64,000 bases of DNA from an uncultured Chloroflexota bacterium (GCA_902805635.1 CADCTC010000001.1:1-64000), one strand, 5' to 3'; shown: positions 47,648-56,719, counted from the first letter of the stretch. Translations and numbers: made by a program. Notes: generated by a model from the sequence alone, not told the origin.

Positions 47648-47678
47648 TACGTCCTCCTTGGAAGGTGCGGAGGACGTA
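47648..47678 (-). promoter_or_regulatory. Hairpin sequestering the CHAP ribosome binding site
   Basis: Perfect 10-bp arms, 47648-47657 and 47669-47678, with an 11-nt loop. On the mRNA the second arm is GGAGGACGTA, which contains most of the Shine-Dalgarno and runs up to the TTG. Further upstream lie two more small palindromes, CACTAG-gg-CTAGTG (47718-47731) and GACCACC/GGTGGTC (47744-47763). Confidence 0.65.
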
Positions 47679-47767
47679 ATGCTAGGTGCGCGATTGTTCT
47701 CGGTCGAACCGTTAGCCCACTAGGGCTAGTGCTTAGGAGCCATGACCACCAGCGGTGGTGGTCGTAC

Positions 47768-49297
47768 TTAGATCTCCAGCGCCTCGGCTTCGGCGACCGC
47801 GGCCGCTTGCTTGATCGACTCAGACAGGGTGGGGTGTGAGACGATGGTGTCGATCAGCTCGCGGCTGGTGCCTTCCAGCACCTTGTAGGGAGTGATCTGC
47901 GAAAGCAGCTCGGTCGCTTCCGGGCCGATGATGTGGCAGCCCAGGATCTCCCCATACTTGGCGTCCACTACCAGGCGCACGACGCCCTCTGTATCGTTTT
48001 CGGCCACGGCCTTGCCGAGCGCGCTGAACGGAAATTCGCCGACCTTGACCTCGTGCCCCTGCTCCTTGGCTTGCGCCTCGGTGAGGCCGATGGCCGCCAC
48101 CTGCGGGTTGCAGAAGATGGGGCGCGGCACGTCGTTGTATTTGATGGGGTGGACCGGCTTTCCGGCGATGGCGTCGGCGGCGAGGTGCCCCTCGGCAGAG
48201 GCGGTGTGCGCCAGCCCGAACGGTGTGGCAGCCACGTCGCCGATGGCCCACACGCCGGGCACATTGGTAGCCATCGTCTGGTCCACCTTGACGTAACCGC
48301 GCTCCAGCTGCACGCCCAACGCTTCCAGGCCCAGGTTGTCGGTGTTGGGCAGGGTTGCCACCGAGATCAGGCAGCGATCCACCTGCAGCGTCTCCTGCTT
48401 GCCCTCGCGGCTGTACACCACGTTGGCGCCGTCGCCTTCTTTCTTGGCAGATTCGACCTTGGCGTTGAGCAGCAGCTTGATCCCCTGGCGCTCGAAGGAG
48501 CGCTGGAGCACCTGCGTCACCTTGGGGTCCTCGCGGCCGGCCAGCAGCGCGCCGGCCGCCTCTACGATGGTGACCTCGCAGCCGTACGAGCGGAAGACGG
48601 TGGCCATCTCGCAGCCGATCACGCCGCCGCCGACGATGGCGATCTTCTCCGGCTTGCGCCGGTCCACGATCAACTGCCAGACGTGCTGCACGCGCTCGCC
48701 GTCGACCTCCATGCCGGGGAACAGGCGTGGGCGTGCGCCGGTGGCGATGATGATGTTCTTGGCCTTCACCTGCTGCGGCTGGCCGCCTTGCGTGCCCTCG
48801 GCGCTCTGGCCGCCCGCGGGCGTGACGCTGATGGTGTCCTTGGCAGTGATCTTGGCTTCGCCGCGGATGTAGTCCAGCTTGTGCTTGCGGATCAGGAACT
48901 CCAATCCCTTGACCATGCGCGACACCACCTGGCGGCTGCGGTCCACGGCCACGCCGTAGTCGGCTTTCCAGTCGCCCACCTCGATGCCCCACGTCTTGGC
49001 GTCGCGCAGGCCGCGCAGTACCGAGGCATTTTTGAGCAGCGCCTTGGAGGGGATGCAGCCCACGTTGAGGCACACGCCGCCGAGCCACTCGCGGTCGATC
49101 ATCGCGGTGCGCAGGCCGTTTTGCGCCGCGCGAAAGGCGGCGATGTAGCCGCCGGGGCCGGCGCCAATGACGACTACGTCATAGATGCCTGAGGGCTCGG
49201 TGGTTGGCGCGCGGGACGGCTGCCCCGCTGGGGCGGCGGGGAGCGCCGAGGGGGACGGTTCGCCCGTGCTGGGCGAAGAAGGTGCGGATTGGGTCAT
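47768..49297 (-). CDS. lpdA: Dihydrolipoamide dehydrogenase (E3)
   Basis: 509-aa flavoprotein disulfide oxidoreductase that reoxidises the lipoyl groups of the pyruvate dehydrogenase E2. The first 40 residues are a Pro/Ser-rich extension, then the FAD site VVIGAGPGGYIAA and the redox pair CLNVGC. The NAD site is IVGGGVIGCEMA and the GDVAATPFGLAH helix follows. The C-terminal dimer motif is SHPTLSESI. It ends the operon E1alpha-E1beta-E2-E3, 66 bp after E2. Confidence 0.95.
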   Translation of the reverse strand: MTQSAPSSPSTGEPSPSALPAAPAGQPSRAPTTEPSGIYDVVVIGAGPGGYIAAFRAAQNGLRTAMIDREWLGGVCLNVGCIPSKALLKNASVLRGLRDAKTWGIEVGDWKADYGVAVDRSRQVVSRMVKGLEFLIRKHKLDYIRGEAKITAKDTISVTPAGGQSAEGTQGGQPQQVKAKNIIIATGARPRLFPGMEVDGERVQHVWQLIVDRRKPEKIAIVGGGVIGCEMATVFRSYGCEVTIVEAAGALLAGREDPKVTQVLQRSFERQGIKLLLNAKVESAKKEGDGANVVYSREGKQETLQVDRCLISVATLPNTDNLGLEALGVQLERGYVKVDQTMATNVPGVWAIGDVAATPFGLAHTASAEGHLAADAIAGKPVHPIKYNDVPRPIFCNPQVAAIGLTEAQAKEQGHEVKVGEFPFSALGKAVAENDTEGVVRLVVDAKYGEILGCHIIGPEATELLSQITPYKVLEGTSRELIDTIVSHPTLSESIKQAAAVAEAEALEI

Positions 49298-49363
49298 GGA
49301 AGGGTGCTTTCTAGGGATGACTAGTGCGGCGACTGTGCCTGCGTACCCGGGCCGGCTGGCCAG

Positions 49364-50713
49364 TTACATCACCAGCGTCAGCGGGTGCTCCAACAGGCGC
49401 TTGAGCTCCACCAGGAAATCGGCGGCATAGACGCCGTCGGCGGCGCGGTGGTCCACGGAGATGGTGACGCGCATGACGGTGCGCACTTCGACGCGGCCGT
49501 CACGCACCACCGCCTTCAGCGCGGCGGCGCCGACCGCCAGGATGCCGACTTGCGGCGGGTTGATCACGGCCTGGAACTCGTCGATGCCCCAACGGCCAAG
49601 GTTGCTCACGGCAAAGGTGCCGCCAGAGAAATCGTCGGGCCCTGGCTTGCCGCCCTGGATGCGGGCATAGAGCTCTTTGGCCTCGCGTGCGATCTGCCCC
49701 AGGGGCTTGCGGTCCACGTCCTTCACCACGGGGACCATGAGGCCCTGCTCGCCGGGAACCGCGACGGTCAGGTTGACCTGGTTGAAGATGCGCAGCCGGG
49801 GTGGATTGCCATCCATAAAGTGGGCGTTGAGGTCTCGATACTTGCGCAGTGCAAGGGCAGTGGCCTTGAGCACCAGGTCATTGACCGACAGCCGTGACGG
49901 TTCGTCCTCGATTAGGTCGTTGAGCTGCTTGCGCAGCGCCATGGCCGCATCCATCTCGATCTCCATGGTGAGATAGATGTGCGGCGCGCCGGGCTTACTG
50001 AGCGCCAGGTTGCGTGCGATGGCCTGGCGCACGCGGTTGAGCTCGCGGTCTTCAAAGGGTGCGCCTGCCGGAGCAGTGGAAGTGGTTGCCTGCGCCGTCT
50101 GCGGGGTCGGGGCGCTTGGGCCACGCTTGGCTGCCTCTTCTACGTCCTGACGCACGATCCTCCCGCCGGGACCGCTGCCGCGTCCGGCGAGGGCGCGCAG
50201 GTCCACGCCCGCTTGCTCGGCCATGACGCGGGCCAGTGGAGATGCCTTGACGTCACCCGCGTCTGGGGTGGGCTCCTGTGGCATGGCCGTGGACGTCTCG
50301 CCCGCATCAGCAGACGAGCGAGTGCCCGCGCTCCCGGCGGCGTCAGCGGCAGGCGCCTCACGGGTCGGCGCCACGACGGCAGGGGGGATGGCCTCCGCCT
50401 CGGCGGGTGGCGCGGCTGCCGGGGCGGCTGCGCCGTCGGCCGGGGACTGGTACGCCGAGGTGTCTACCTGCTCGCCGTTCTTCGCGAGCACACCGACGAC
50501 GGTGCCGACGGGCGCGCTGCCGCCATCGGGCAGGAGGATCTTGGCCAGGATGCCGTCATGGTAGGAGTTGAGCTCCATGGTGGCCTTGTCGGTCTCCACC
50601 TCCATGATGACGTCGCCGGTCTTGACCGCGTCGCCTTCCTTTTTCAGCCACCGGGCGATGGTCCCCTCCTGCATCGTGTCGGAGAGGCGCGGCATGACGA
50701 TCTCTTCTGGCAT
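49364..50713 (-). CDS. Dihydrolipoamide acetyltransferase (E2)
   Basis: 449-aa core of the pyruvate dehydrogenase complex. The N-terminus is a single lipoyl domain with the lipoylated K43 in VETDKATM. A flexible Ala/Pro linker follows, then the peripheral subunit-binding domain (ASPLARVMAEQAGVDLRALAGRGSGPGGRIV). The catalytic acyltransferase domain ends with VDHRAADGVYAADFL, where HxxxDG is the active site. The ATG at 50713 is 4 nt after the E1beta stop, and the frame further upstream belongs to E1beta. A 2-oxo-acid complex other than pyruvate is possible, but the E1 pair looks like pyruvate dehydrogenase. Confidence 0.93.
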   Translation of the reverse strand: MPEEIVMPRLSDTMQEGTIARWLKKEGDAVKTGDVIMEVETDKATMELNSYHDGILAKILLPDGGSAPVGTVVGVLAKNGEQVDTSAYQSPADGAAAPAAAPPAEAEAIPPAVVAPTREAPAADAAGSAGTRSSADAGETSTAMPQEPTPDAGDVKASPLARVMAEQAGVDLRALAGRGSGPGGRIVRQDVEEAAKRGPSAPTPQTAQATTSTAPAGAPFEDRELNRVRQAIARNLALSKPGAPHIYLTMEIEMDAAMALRKQLNDLIEDEPSRLSVNDLVLKATALALRKYRDLNAHFMDGNPPRLRIFNQVNLTVAVPGEQGLMVPVVKDVDRKPLGQIAREAKELYARIQGGKPGPDDFSGGTFAVSNLGRWGIDEFQAVINPPQVGILAVGAAALKAVVRDGRVEVRTVMRVTISVDHRAADGVYAADFLVELKRLLEHPLTLVM

Positions 50714-50717
50714 GTGA

Positions 50718-51803
50718 CTATCTCGCGGCCGCCACTGCCTGGCTGCCCTGACCCGAGGCGCTGCCGTTGCTGCCGTTGGCGCTGCCGCCTCCGGAGCCGC
50801 CGACGCCGCGCCGGAGCATGCCGCTCTCGTGCAGGAGCGCCTGGGCGGCCTGGTAGATCTTCTCGTCGTTGACGAGCGCGGCGCGCTCCAGCGGGCGGGC
50901 ATAGGGCATGGGCACCTCGGCGCCGCCGAAGCGCTCTACCGGCGCGTCCAGGTCGGAAAAACAAGCGCGCTGAATGCGCGCCGCCAGCTCGGCGCTGACG
51001 CCGTAGGAGGGCCAGCCTTCCTCCACGCACAGCGCGCGATGCGTCTTGCGTACCGACTTGGCGACCGTCTCCATGTCGAACGGACGCAGGCTGCGCAGGT
51101 CGATCACCTCGGCGCTGATGCCCTCTTTCTCAAGCCGGTCGGCCAGCTTCAGCGCGCGCACCACGGCGTACGAGTGGGCAATCACCGTCAGGTCGGTGCC
51201 TTCGCGCGCCACGTCGGCTACGCCAATCGGGATGGTGTACTCGCCTTCCGGCACCTCGCCGCGCGTGGCGTACAGCGGCAGGCTTTCCAAGAAGAGCACC
51301 GGGTCGTTGTCGCGGATGGCGCTCTTGAGCAGCCCCTTGGCGTCGCGCGGCGTCGCGGGCGCCACCACCTTGAGTCCGGGTGTGTTGGCAAACCACACCT
51401 CGAAGCTCTGCGAGTGCTGGGCGGTGAGCTGGCCGCCGCCACCACCTGGGGTGCGGATCACCAGCGGCACGGTGGACTCACCACCGAACATGTAGCGCAC
51501 CTTGGCGGCATGGTTGATGACCATGTCCATCGCCACCAGGATGAAGTTGAGGGTCATGATCTCCACCACCGGGCGCAGGCCCAGCATGGCGGCGCCGACG
51601 GCCGCGCCGACGAAGCCCTCCTCGGCGATTGGGGTATCACGCACGCGCTTGGCGCCGAACTCCTGGAAGAGGCCCTCGGTCACCTTGGAGGGGGTGATGG
51701 TCACCTTGCCAATCTCTTCCCCCATCACGAAGACGTTCTCGTCTCGCCGCATCTCCTCGCGTAGGGCCTGCTGAAGGGCCTCGCGATACGTCATCTGTGC
51801 CAT
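50718..51803 (-). CDS. pdhB: Pyruvate dehydrogenase E1 beta subunit
   Basis: 361-aa beta subunit of the thiamine-diphosphate enzyme. Landmarks are MTYREALQQALREEM, VFVMGEEIGKV, DTPIAEEGFVGAAVGAAMLGLRPVVEIM and PGGGGGQLTAQHSQSFE, with the C-terminal transketolase domain (EVIDLRSLRPFD, VEEGWPSYGV). A Gly/Ser-rich tail of 35 residues extends the usual length. The frame opens earlier, at 52103, but only this ATG starts the fold. The 163-bp gap to E1alpha holds a GC-rich hairpin. Confidence 0.95.
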   Translation of the reverse strand: MAQMTYREALQQALREEMRRDENVFVMGEEIGKVTITPSKVTEGLFQEFGAKRVRDTPIAEEGFVGAAVGAAMLGLRPVVEIMTLNFILVAMDMVINHAAKVRYMFGGESTVPLVIRTPGGGGGQLTAQHSQSFEVWFANTPGLKVVAPATPRDAKGLLKSAIRDNDPVLFLESLPLYATRGEVPEGEYTIPIGVADVAREGTDLTVIAHSYAVVRALKLADRLEKEGISAEVIDLRSLRPFDMETVAKSVRKTHRALCVEEGWPSYGVSAELAARIQRACFSDLDAPVERFGGAEVPMPYARPLERAALVNDEKIYQAAQALLHESGMLRRGVGGSGGGSANGSNGSASGQGSQAVAAAR

Positions 51804-51906
51804 GTGTCCTGTGTACCTCTCGGGCCGGCGCGCGCTTCGCAGCGGACAGCCGGCAATGTGGGGCTTCGCGCCGGGGCTTCGCCTGAACGGTGGCGTGCTC
51901 CCGTAG

Positions 51907-51935
51907 CGGGCCGGGCGCCGGTAGGTCCCGGCCCG
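51907..51935. other. GC-rich hairpin between E1alpha and E1beta genes
   Basis: CGGGCCGGG and CCCGGCCCG are perfect 9-bp arms with an 11-nt loop. Being inside the operon and without a T-run, it is more likely an mRNA stability, processing or attenuation element than a terminator. Confidence 0.5.
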
Positions 51936-51966
51936 GAGCGTGCGAGTGGCTAATGTGTTCCTTAGT

Positions 51967-53106
51967 TCAGTTCCCGCGCGCTCCGGCGCCCTGCCCCGGT
52001 GGCGGCGAGGGCAGCGTGGGTGGCGCGGGGGTGGCGCTCCAATCGGCCGCGATGCTGCGCTCGCCATATGGCGCGCCAATCGCCATGCGCGCGAACTGCT
52101 CATCGCCTTCCGCGCCGTACATGTGCTGGTACAGCGCGGCCGGGTCGGGGTCGGGGCTCTGGAGCGAGAAGTCGATGGCGTCCTGGACCTCCTGCTCCAC
52201 TTCCGCAGCCACCGCCTGCGCCGCTGCGTCGTCCAGCAGGCCGCGCTCGCGCAGCTTCTGGCCGAACAGGATCAGCGGGTCGCGCCGCTTCCAGGACTCG
52301 ATCTCTTCCGGCGTGCGGTACCCCTTGCCGGGGTCGGCCACTGAGTGGCCGGTGTACCGGTACGTCAGGCACTCCAGGACGCACGGCTGGCGCTCGTCAC
52401 GCGCCAGGCGCATCAGGCGCACCGCCGCCTCGCGCACCGCCAGCAGGTCCTGGCCGTCTACACGCTCGGCGGGCATGCGGTACGAGGCGGCGCGCTTGTA
52501 GAGCTCCGGCTCGGCCGACCCGCGCTCCACCGACGTGCCCATGCCGTACCGGTTATTGGTGATGACGGTGAGCAGGGGCAGGTTCCAGACGCCGGCAATA
52601 TTGAGCGACTCGTGGAAGGCGCCGATGTTCACGGCGGCGTCGCCCAGCATGCACATCACAGCGCCGGGACTGTCTTTGTAGTCCAGCGCCAGCGCCGCGC
52701 CGGCGGCGATGGGCACCTGGCCGCCGACGATGCCCCAGCCGCCGAGGAAATGGCGCTGGACGTCCAGCATGTGCATGGAGCCGCCCCGGCCGTGGACCAT
52801 GCCGGTCTCCTTGCCGAACAGCTCGGCCATGGCGGCGCGCGTGCTGGCGCCGACCGCCAGCGCTACCCCGTGGTCGCGGTAGCTGGTGATGACGTAGTCG
52901 TCGGCCTGCAGCGCGGAAACCAGGCCGACCACGGTGGCTTCTTCGCCGATGTTGTTGTGGAGGTAGCCGCCAATGCGGTCGCGCGTGTATTGCTCTTCGG
53001 CGCGCTCCTCAAAGCGGCGAATGAGGGCCATCAGCCGGTAGAGGCGGCGCAGCTCATCATCCGGCAGGCTCTCTGTACGCTGGTGGGACTGTTGGGCGGT
53101 GCTCAT
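51967..53106 (-). CDS. pdhA: Pyruvate dehydrogenase E1 alpha subunit
   Basis: 379-aa alpha subunit that holds thiamine diphosphate. The cofactor motif GDAAVNIGAFHESLNIAGVWNLPLLTVITNN is complete, along with YRDHGVALAVG, GRGGSMHMLD and the phosphorylation-loop region YTGHSVADPGKGYR. I start it at the ATG at 53106; the frame opens at 53130. The last 25 residues (Pro/Gly-rich, LPSPPPGQGAGARGN) look like peptides encoded by genome repeats of the CCTCTCCC type. First gene of the operon with E1beta, E2 and E3. Confidence 0.95.
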   Translation of the reverse strand: MSTAQQSHQRTESLPDDELRRLYRLMALIRRFEERAEEQYTRDRIGGYLHNNIGEEATVVGLVSALQADDYVITSYRDHGVALAVGASTRAAMAELFGKETGMVHGRGGSMHMLDVQRHFLGGWGIVGGQVPIAAGAALALDYKDSPGAVMCMLGDAAVNIGAFHESLNIAGVWNLPLLTVITNNRYGMGTSVERGSAEPELYKRAASYRMPAERVDGQDLLAVREAAVRLMRLARDERQPCVLECLTYRYTGHSVADPGKGYRTPEEIESWKRRDPLILFGQKLRERGLLDDAAAQAVAAEVEQEVQDAIDFSLQSPDPDPAALYQHMYGAEGDEQFARMAIGAPYGERSIAADWSATPAPPTLPSPPPGQGAGARGN

Positions 53107-53189
53107 TTGACCGTATCTTCTGTACCACATTGTGCAACGCGCCCTAAGTGCGTCACAAGTCGAGTTTGGGATTTACGAGTGTTGCAGCG

Positions 53190-53432
53190 ATGGCAGCGAT
53201 GTCGGAACGGTCGCCACAGACGCTGATCGAAACGGGCCTCGGGCACTACCGGCAGGCACGGCTGTGGCGATCGCGCTGGGAAACCATGGACGCCCTCAGC
53301 AGGGCGCGGGCCGCGTTCAGCCAGGCGGGCAGAACCGAGGCGGCGCAGTTCTGCGAAGACGTGCGCCGGCAAGTGGAGGCAGGCGGCACGGACGAGCTGC
53401 CGCCGCTGCCGGCGGCACTGCTGTCTGGCTAG
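53190..53432 (+). CDS. Small hypothetical helical protein
   Basis: 80 aa, rich in Ala, Arg and Glu, with a TPR-like helical stretch (TLIETGLGHYRQARLWRSRWETMDALSRARAAFSQAG). The frame opens with GTG at 53148, but the ATG at 53190 starts a more protein-like stretch. Divergent from the pyruvate dehydrogenase operon and convergent with the response regulator gene. Function unknown. Confidence 0.45.
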   Translation: MAAMSERSPQTLIETGLGHYRQARLWRSRWETMDALSRARAAFSQAGRTEAAQFCEDVRRQVEAGGTDELPPLPAALLSG

Positions 53433-53440
53433 CGTGCGGT

Positions 53441-54205
53441 TTACGCCATGCCCCCCAGCAGGCCGCGCGTCACGGCCTGGACGGCGGCCTGGGTGCGGTC
53501 GCTGACTTGCATCTTCTGGAGGATGTGCTCCAGGTGGGTCTTCACGGTCGCGACACTCACGGAGAGGCGGGCGCCGATCTCCTTGTTGCTCATGCCGGCG
53601 GCGATCAGCTGCAGCACCTCCAGCTCGCGCGGGGTGAGCCGCTCCGGGCCGGTGCCGCCCGTGCCGCGCATGGACGGGCCGCTGGTCTGTTGGGCATCCG
53701 CTGCCAGCTGACGGAGGAACTTGCCCACCACCTCCTGGTTGAGCAGCGAGCCGCCGTCCATCACGGTGTGGATGGCGTCCAGCAGGTCCGGGCCGGCCAC
53801 GTCTTTGAGCACGTAGCCGCTGGCCCCGGCCTTGACCGCCTCGAAGAGGTACTCCGGGTTCTCATACATGGTCAGCATGATGACGCTCGTCTCGGGCGCC
53901 ACCTGCTTGACCTGCCTGGTGGCGGTGATGCCGTCACCATCCGCCATGCGGATGTCCATCAGCACAATGTTGGGCCGCAGCCGCTCCACCGCCCCAACCG
54001 CCTCGCGTCCGCTGCGCGCCTCACCTACCACGTCTATCTCCGGGTCGGTGGACAGCACCGCGCGCAGGCCCTCGATCACAAGGTGATGGTCGTCCACGAG
54101 TAAGACGCGGACAGGCTGCCCGGCGCCCTGGCTGCCCTGGCTGCCCTGGCCGGCGGGAGCGCCTTGCCCGTTCTGCGCCTGTCGCTCATTGGCCGTGCTG
54201 GTCAT
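53441..54205 (-). CDS. NarL/FixJ family response regulator
   Basis: 254-aa DNA-binding response regulator. A Gln/Gly-rich start precedes the receiver domain (about 31-150), with acidic residues VDDHH, the phosphoacceptor D84 (VLMDIRM) and the lysine of SGYVLKD. A LuxR-type HTH follows (about 188-248: LTPRELEVLQLIAAGMSNKEIGARLSVSVATVKTHLEHIL). The ATG lies 20 nt inside the kinase gene, so the pair is translationally coupled. It will act with the histidine kinase directly upstream. Confidence 0.95.
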   Translation of the reverse strand: MTSTANERQAQNGQGAPAGQGSQGSQGAGQPVRVLLVDDHHLVIEGLRAVLSTDPEIDVVGEARSGREAVGAVERLRPNIVLMDIRMADGDGITATRQVKQVAPETSVIMLTMYENPEYLFEAVKAGASGYVLKDVAGPDLLDAIHTVMDGGSLLNQEVVGKFLRQLAADAQQTSGPSMRGTGGTGPERLTPRELEVLQLIAAGMSNKEIGARLSVSVATVKTHLEHILQKMQVSDRTQAAVQAVTRGLLGGMA

Positions 54206-56162
54206 TCTCGTTGTCCTCACGCTGCGCGTCGGCCCCATCAAACGGGTCTGAATCGCCCTGCGGTCCCGGCACAGGGACCGCGCCCGGCTGCCCGTCTGGT
54301 GCCGGCCATCCCGAGAAGGCGCCACTGGCGGTCACGACGGCGCCGCCGCTGGCCACCGATTCCGGCTCACCGCCGCCGTTGATGCCGGCGTGGCCGGGCA
54401 GCGCGCGGCTCTCCCCATCGCCGTTGAAGTTGAACGGGAACGGCGTCGCCGGGTCGGCCCCTTCGGGTATGGGAAGTGAGACCCGAACGATGGTACCTGT
54501 CCCGACCGCGCTCTCGATCTGGAACGTTCCGCCCAGGAGGTTGGCGCGCTCCCGCATGCCGTGCAGACCCACGTGGCGGCCGGCCTCGCCATTGCCTGTC
54601 ACGCGTCCATCCACGGTCGCCACGTCGAAGCCGCTGCCCCAGTCCTGCACCTCGATGTGGAGTGTGCTGCCGTCGCGGCGCAGCTCCACGCGGGCGCGCC
54701 GGGCGTCGCCGTGGCGGCGGGCGTTAGTCAGCGCCTCCTGGATGATGCGGTAGGCGGTCACCTCGACGGTCGCCGGCATGCGCTCCTTGCCGGTGTCTTC
54801 CACCAGGTCCACCTGCCAGCCCAGGTCGTCGCGCATGGACTGGATGTGCAGCTGCAGCGCCGGGACCAGGCCCAGGTCGTCCAGCTCCGCCGGCCGCAGA
54901 CCGGCGATGACCTTGCGCACCTCCTCGATGGACTTCTGCATCATGAACAGGCCCTTGGCGAGCGCGCCGTCAGCGCGCTGGTCCTGGCGCTGGTGCAGCA
55001 TGCCGAAAGTCTGCAGGTGCTGGTGCGCGCTGACCATTAGCTGCGCCAGGCCGTCATGGATGTCGTATGCGACGCGGCGCTGCTCTTCTTCCTGCGCCTG
55101 GATCATGCGCTCCACCAGGTCCTGCAGGTGGCGCTCCTTCTCGCGGACCTGCTGGTACAGCTTGGCATTCTCGATGGCGATGGCGGCCTGGGTCGCCAGG
55201 CCGTTGAGCAGGTGGCTCTCGTCGTAACGTGGCGCTGCGCCGCGCGAGTACACCTCCAGCGTGCCGATCACCTTCTGGCGCACCTTGAGCCCGATGCACC
55301 AGCCGGTGACGGGCGGGATGCCCAGCGGGCGCAGCGCGCCATCGCGCAGCACGGCGCTGATGGTCAGGCGGGCGCCCTGCGTCACCCGGTAGGAGAGCCA
55401 GTCGGCGGCGCCGCCGGTCTCGGCCAGCACCACCGATTCACCGGCGTCACCCATGCCGGTGATAAGGCAGCAGTCTGCGTGGGTCAGCCGCCGCCCCATC
55501 TCCAATATGCCGTCCAGCACCTCGCGGATCTCCAGGCTGGACGATATGGCCTGCCCGGCACCGTACAGCGTGAGCAGCTCGTCGAGCGATCGTTCAAGCT
55601 GCTCGTGGAGCTGCGCGTTCTCCACGGCCGGCGTGATAGTCCCGCCGATGGCCTGCAGCACGTCCACATCTTCGGGCGCCAGGGGCTGCTGGTACTCCGC
55701 CGCCGCCAGGAAGAGTGCGCCCAGCGGGCGGTGGCGCGCCGTGGTCAGCGGCACCATGAGGTACGCGCCGGGGTAGCCGCTTGTGCACACCGGCGGCGCA
55801 TCGCCAAGCGGGACCGGGTGCTGCAGCACCCGGCGCTCGGCGGTGGCCTGCTCGTAGAGACCCATCAACTGGCTGCGCACCACACTGCCGACCGGCAGCC
55901 GGTCGATCCCACCGGACAGCGGGTCACCTAGCGTGGCACGGACCACCAGGCGGTCGCCTGCCGGGGTCTGCACCAGGCCAAGACCAACCTTCAGCCCGCT
56001 GAACGCCAGGGCGTGGTCGAGCGCGGTGCGGAGCAGCTCCTCCAGCTCACGTTCGCCGGCCAGCGCCGTCTGGGCGGCCAGCAAGGCGCGCAAGCGCTCC
56101 GCGTCGCCGCGCGCGGCACGAAACGGGTGGAAAAGGGTCCGCCCGCGGCGCGTCGCGCTCAT
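54186..56162 (-). CDS. Cytoplasmic GAF-domain sensor histidine kinase (NarX/DegS type)
   Basis: 658-aa kinase without membrane segments. Two GAF domains occupy about 28-185 and 195-335 (VENAQLHEQL and IAIENAKLYQQV end them). A short coiled coil leads to the HisKA_3 domain with the phosphorylated H369 in RRVAYDIHDGLAQLM. The HATPase domain has the N-box IIQEALTNARRHGDA and HVGLHGMRERANLLGG. The last 90 residues are Pro/Gly-rich. A CCTACAAT element 8 nt before the ATG suggests a near-leaderless transcript. The ligand of the GAF domains cannot be read from sequence. Confidence 0.95.
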   Translation of the reverse strand: MSATRRGRTLFHPFRAARGDAERLRALLAAQTALAGERELEELLRTALDHALAFSGLKVGLGLVQTPAGDRLVVRATLGDPLSGGIDRLPVGSVVRSQLMGLYEQATAERRVLQHPVPLGDAPPVCTSGYPGAYLMVPLTTARHRPLGALFLAAAEYQQPLAPEDVDVLQAIGGTITPAVENAQLHEQLERSLDELLTLYGAGQAISSSLEIREVLDGILEMGRRLTHADCCLITGMGDAGESVVLAETGGAADWLSYRVTQGARLTISAVLRDGALRPLGIPPVTGWCIGLKVRQKVIGTLEVYSRGAAPRYDESHLLNGLATQAAIAIENAKLYQQVREKERHLQDLVERMIQAQEEEQRRVAYDIHDGLAQLMVSAHQHLQTFGMLHQRQDQRADGALAKGLFMMQKSIEEVRKVIAGLRPAELDDLGLVPALQLHIQSMRDDLGWQVDLVEDTGKERMPATVEVTAYRIIQEALTNARRHGDARRARVELRRDGSTLHIEVQDWGSGFDVATVDGRVTGNGEAGRHVGLHGMRERANLLGGTFQIESAVGTGTIVRVSLPIPEGADPATPFPFNFNGDGESRALPGHAGINGGGEPESVASGGAVVTASGAFSGWPAPDGQPGAVPVPGPQGDSDPFDGADAQREDNENDQHGQ

Positions 56163-56170
56163 CCGGCCAG

Positions 56171-56176
56171 ATTGTA
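56171..56176 (-). promoter_or_regulatory. TACAAT -10 element for the histidine kinase
   Basis: On the minus strand CCTACAAT ends 8 nt before the ATG at 56162; no ribosome binding site is visible. Confidence 0.45.
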
Positions 56177-56206
56177 GGTGCGATTTCGCACAGGGCCAGT
56201 GACCGG

Positions 56207-56212
56207 TACTCT
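56207..56212 (+). promoter_or_regulatory. TACTCT -10 element for the NUDIX gene
   Basis: TACTCT ends exactly 6 nt before the ATG at 56219, again with no ribosome binding site. Confidence 0.4.
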
Positions 56213-56218
56213 GGTGTG

Positions 56219-56719
56219 ATGCGTCTGGCGTACAACCACTCGCTGCTGCCGCGGCTGGCGCCCGTGTGGCGCCGCTTGCCGGACTGGCTGCAGTGGCGCG
56301 TGATGTGGTTACTGAATGCCAAGTTCTCGGTTGGCGTCTCAGGTGTGGTGTTTGACGATGCGGGGCGGGTGCTGGTGCTCAAGCACACGTTCCGGCGCCG
56401 CTATCCGTGGGGGCTGGTCAGTGGCTGGGTGAAGGGCGGTGAGCCGCTGGAGGCGGCGTTGCTACGCGAGATAGCGGAGGAAACCAAGCTCTCCATTACC
56501 GTGGAGCGCCTGCTGATGGTGCGCTGCGACCGCCTCCACCTGGCCCTGGAGGCGGTCTACCTGTGCCGCTCGGTCGGTGGCGCATTCGTGCCTAGCAACG
56601 AGATCACCGAGGCGCGCTGGTGCCACCCTGACGCGCTGCCCGAAGGCGTCCACCCGCACCACGGGCCGCTGATCCGCCACGCGGCGGCGATTCGTGGACA
56701 TTTGGGTGGCAGGGCCTAA
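56219..56719 (+). CDS. NUDIX hydrolase
   Basis: 166-aa pyrophosphohydrolase. The NUDIX box is complete: GWVKGGEPLEAALLREIAEETKLS matches Gx5Ex7REUxEExGU with the last glycine replaced by lysine. The N-terminal 35 residues (LLPRLAPVWRRLPDWLQWRVMWLL) are amphipathic and may touch the membrane. The frame opens at a GTG at 56216; the ATG 3 nt on is placed 6 nt after TACTCT. Substrate (nucleotide or nucleotide sugar) unknown. Its stop codon is part of the flagellin promoter. Confidence 0.9.
   Translation: MRLAYNHSLLPRLAPVWRRLPDWLQWRVMWLLNAKFSVGVSGVVFDDAGRVLVLKHTFRRRYPWGLVSGWVKGGEPLEAALLREIAEETKLSITVERLLMVRCDRLHLALEAVYLCRSVGGAFVPSNEITEARWCHPDALPEGVHPHHGPLIRHAAAIRGHLGGRA

Noticed and set aside
47691-47767. 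c-di-AMP (ydaO) riboswitch before the CHAP gene
   Set aside because: Wall hydrolases often have one, but the conserved core sequences are absent; only simple palindromes are seen.
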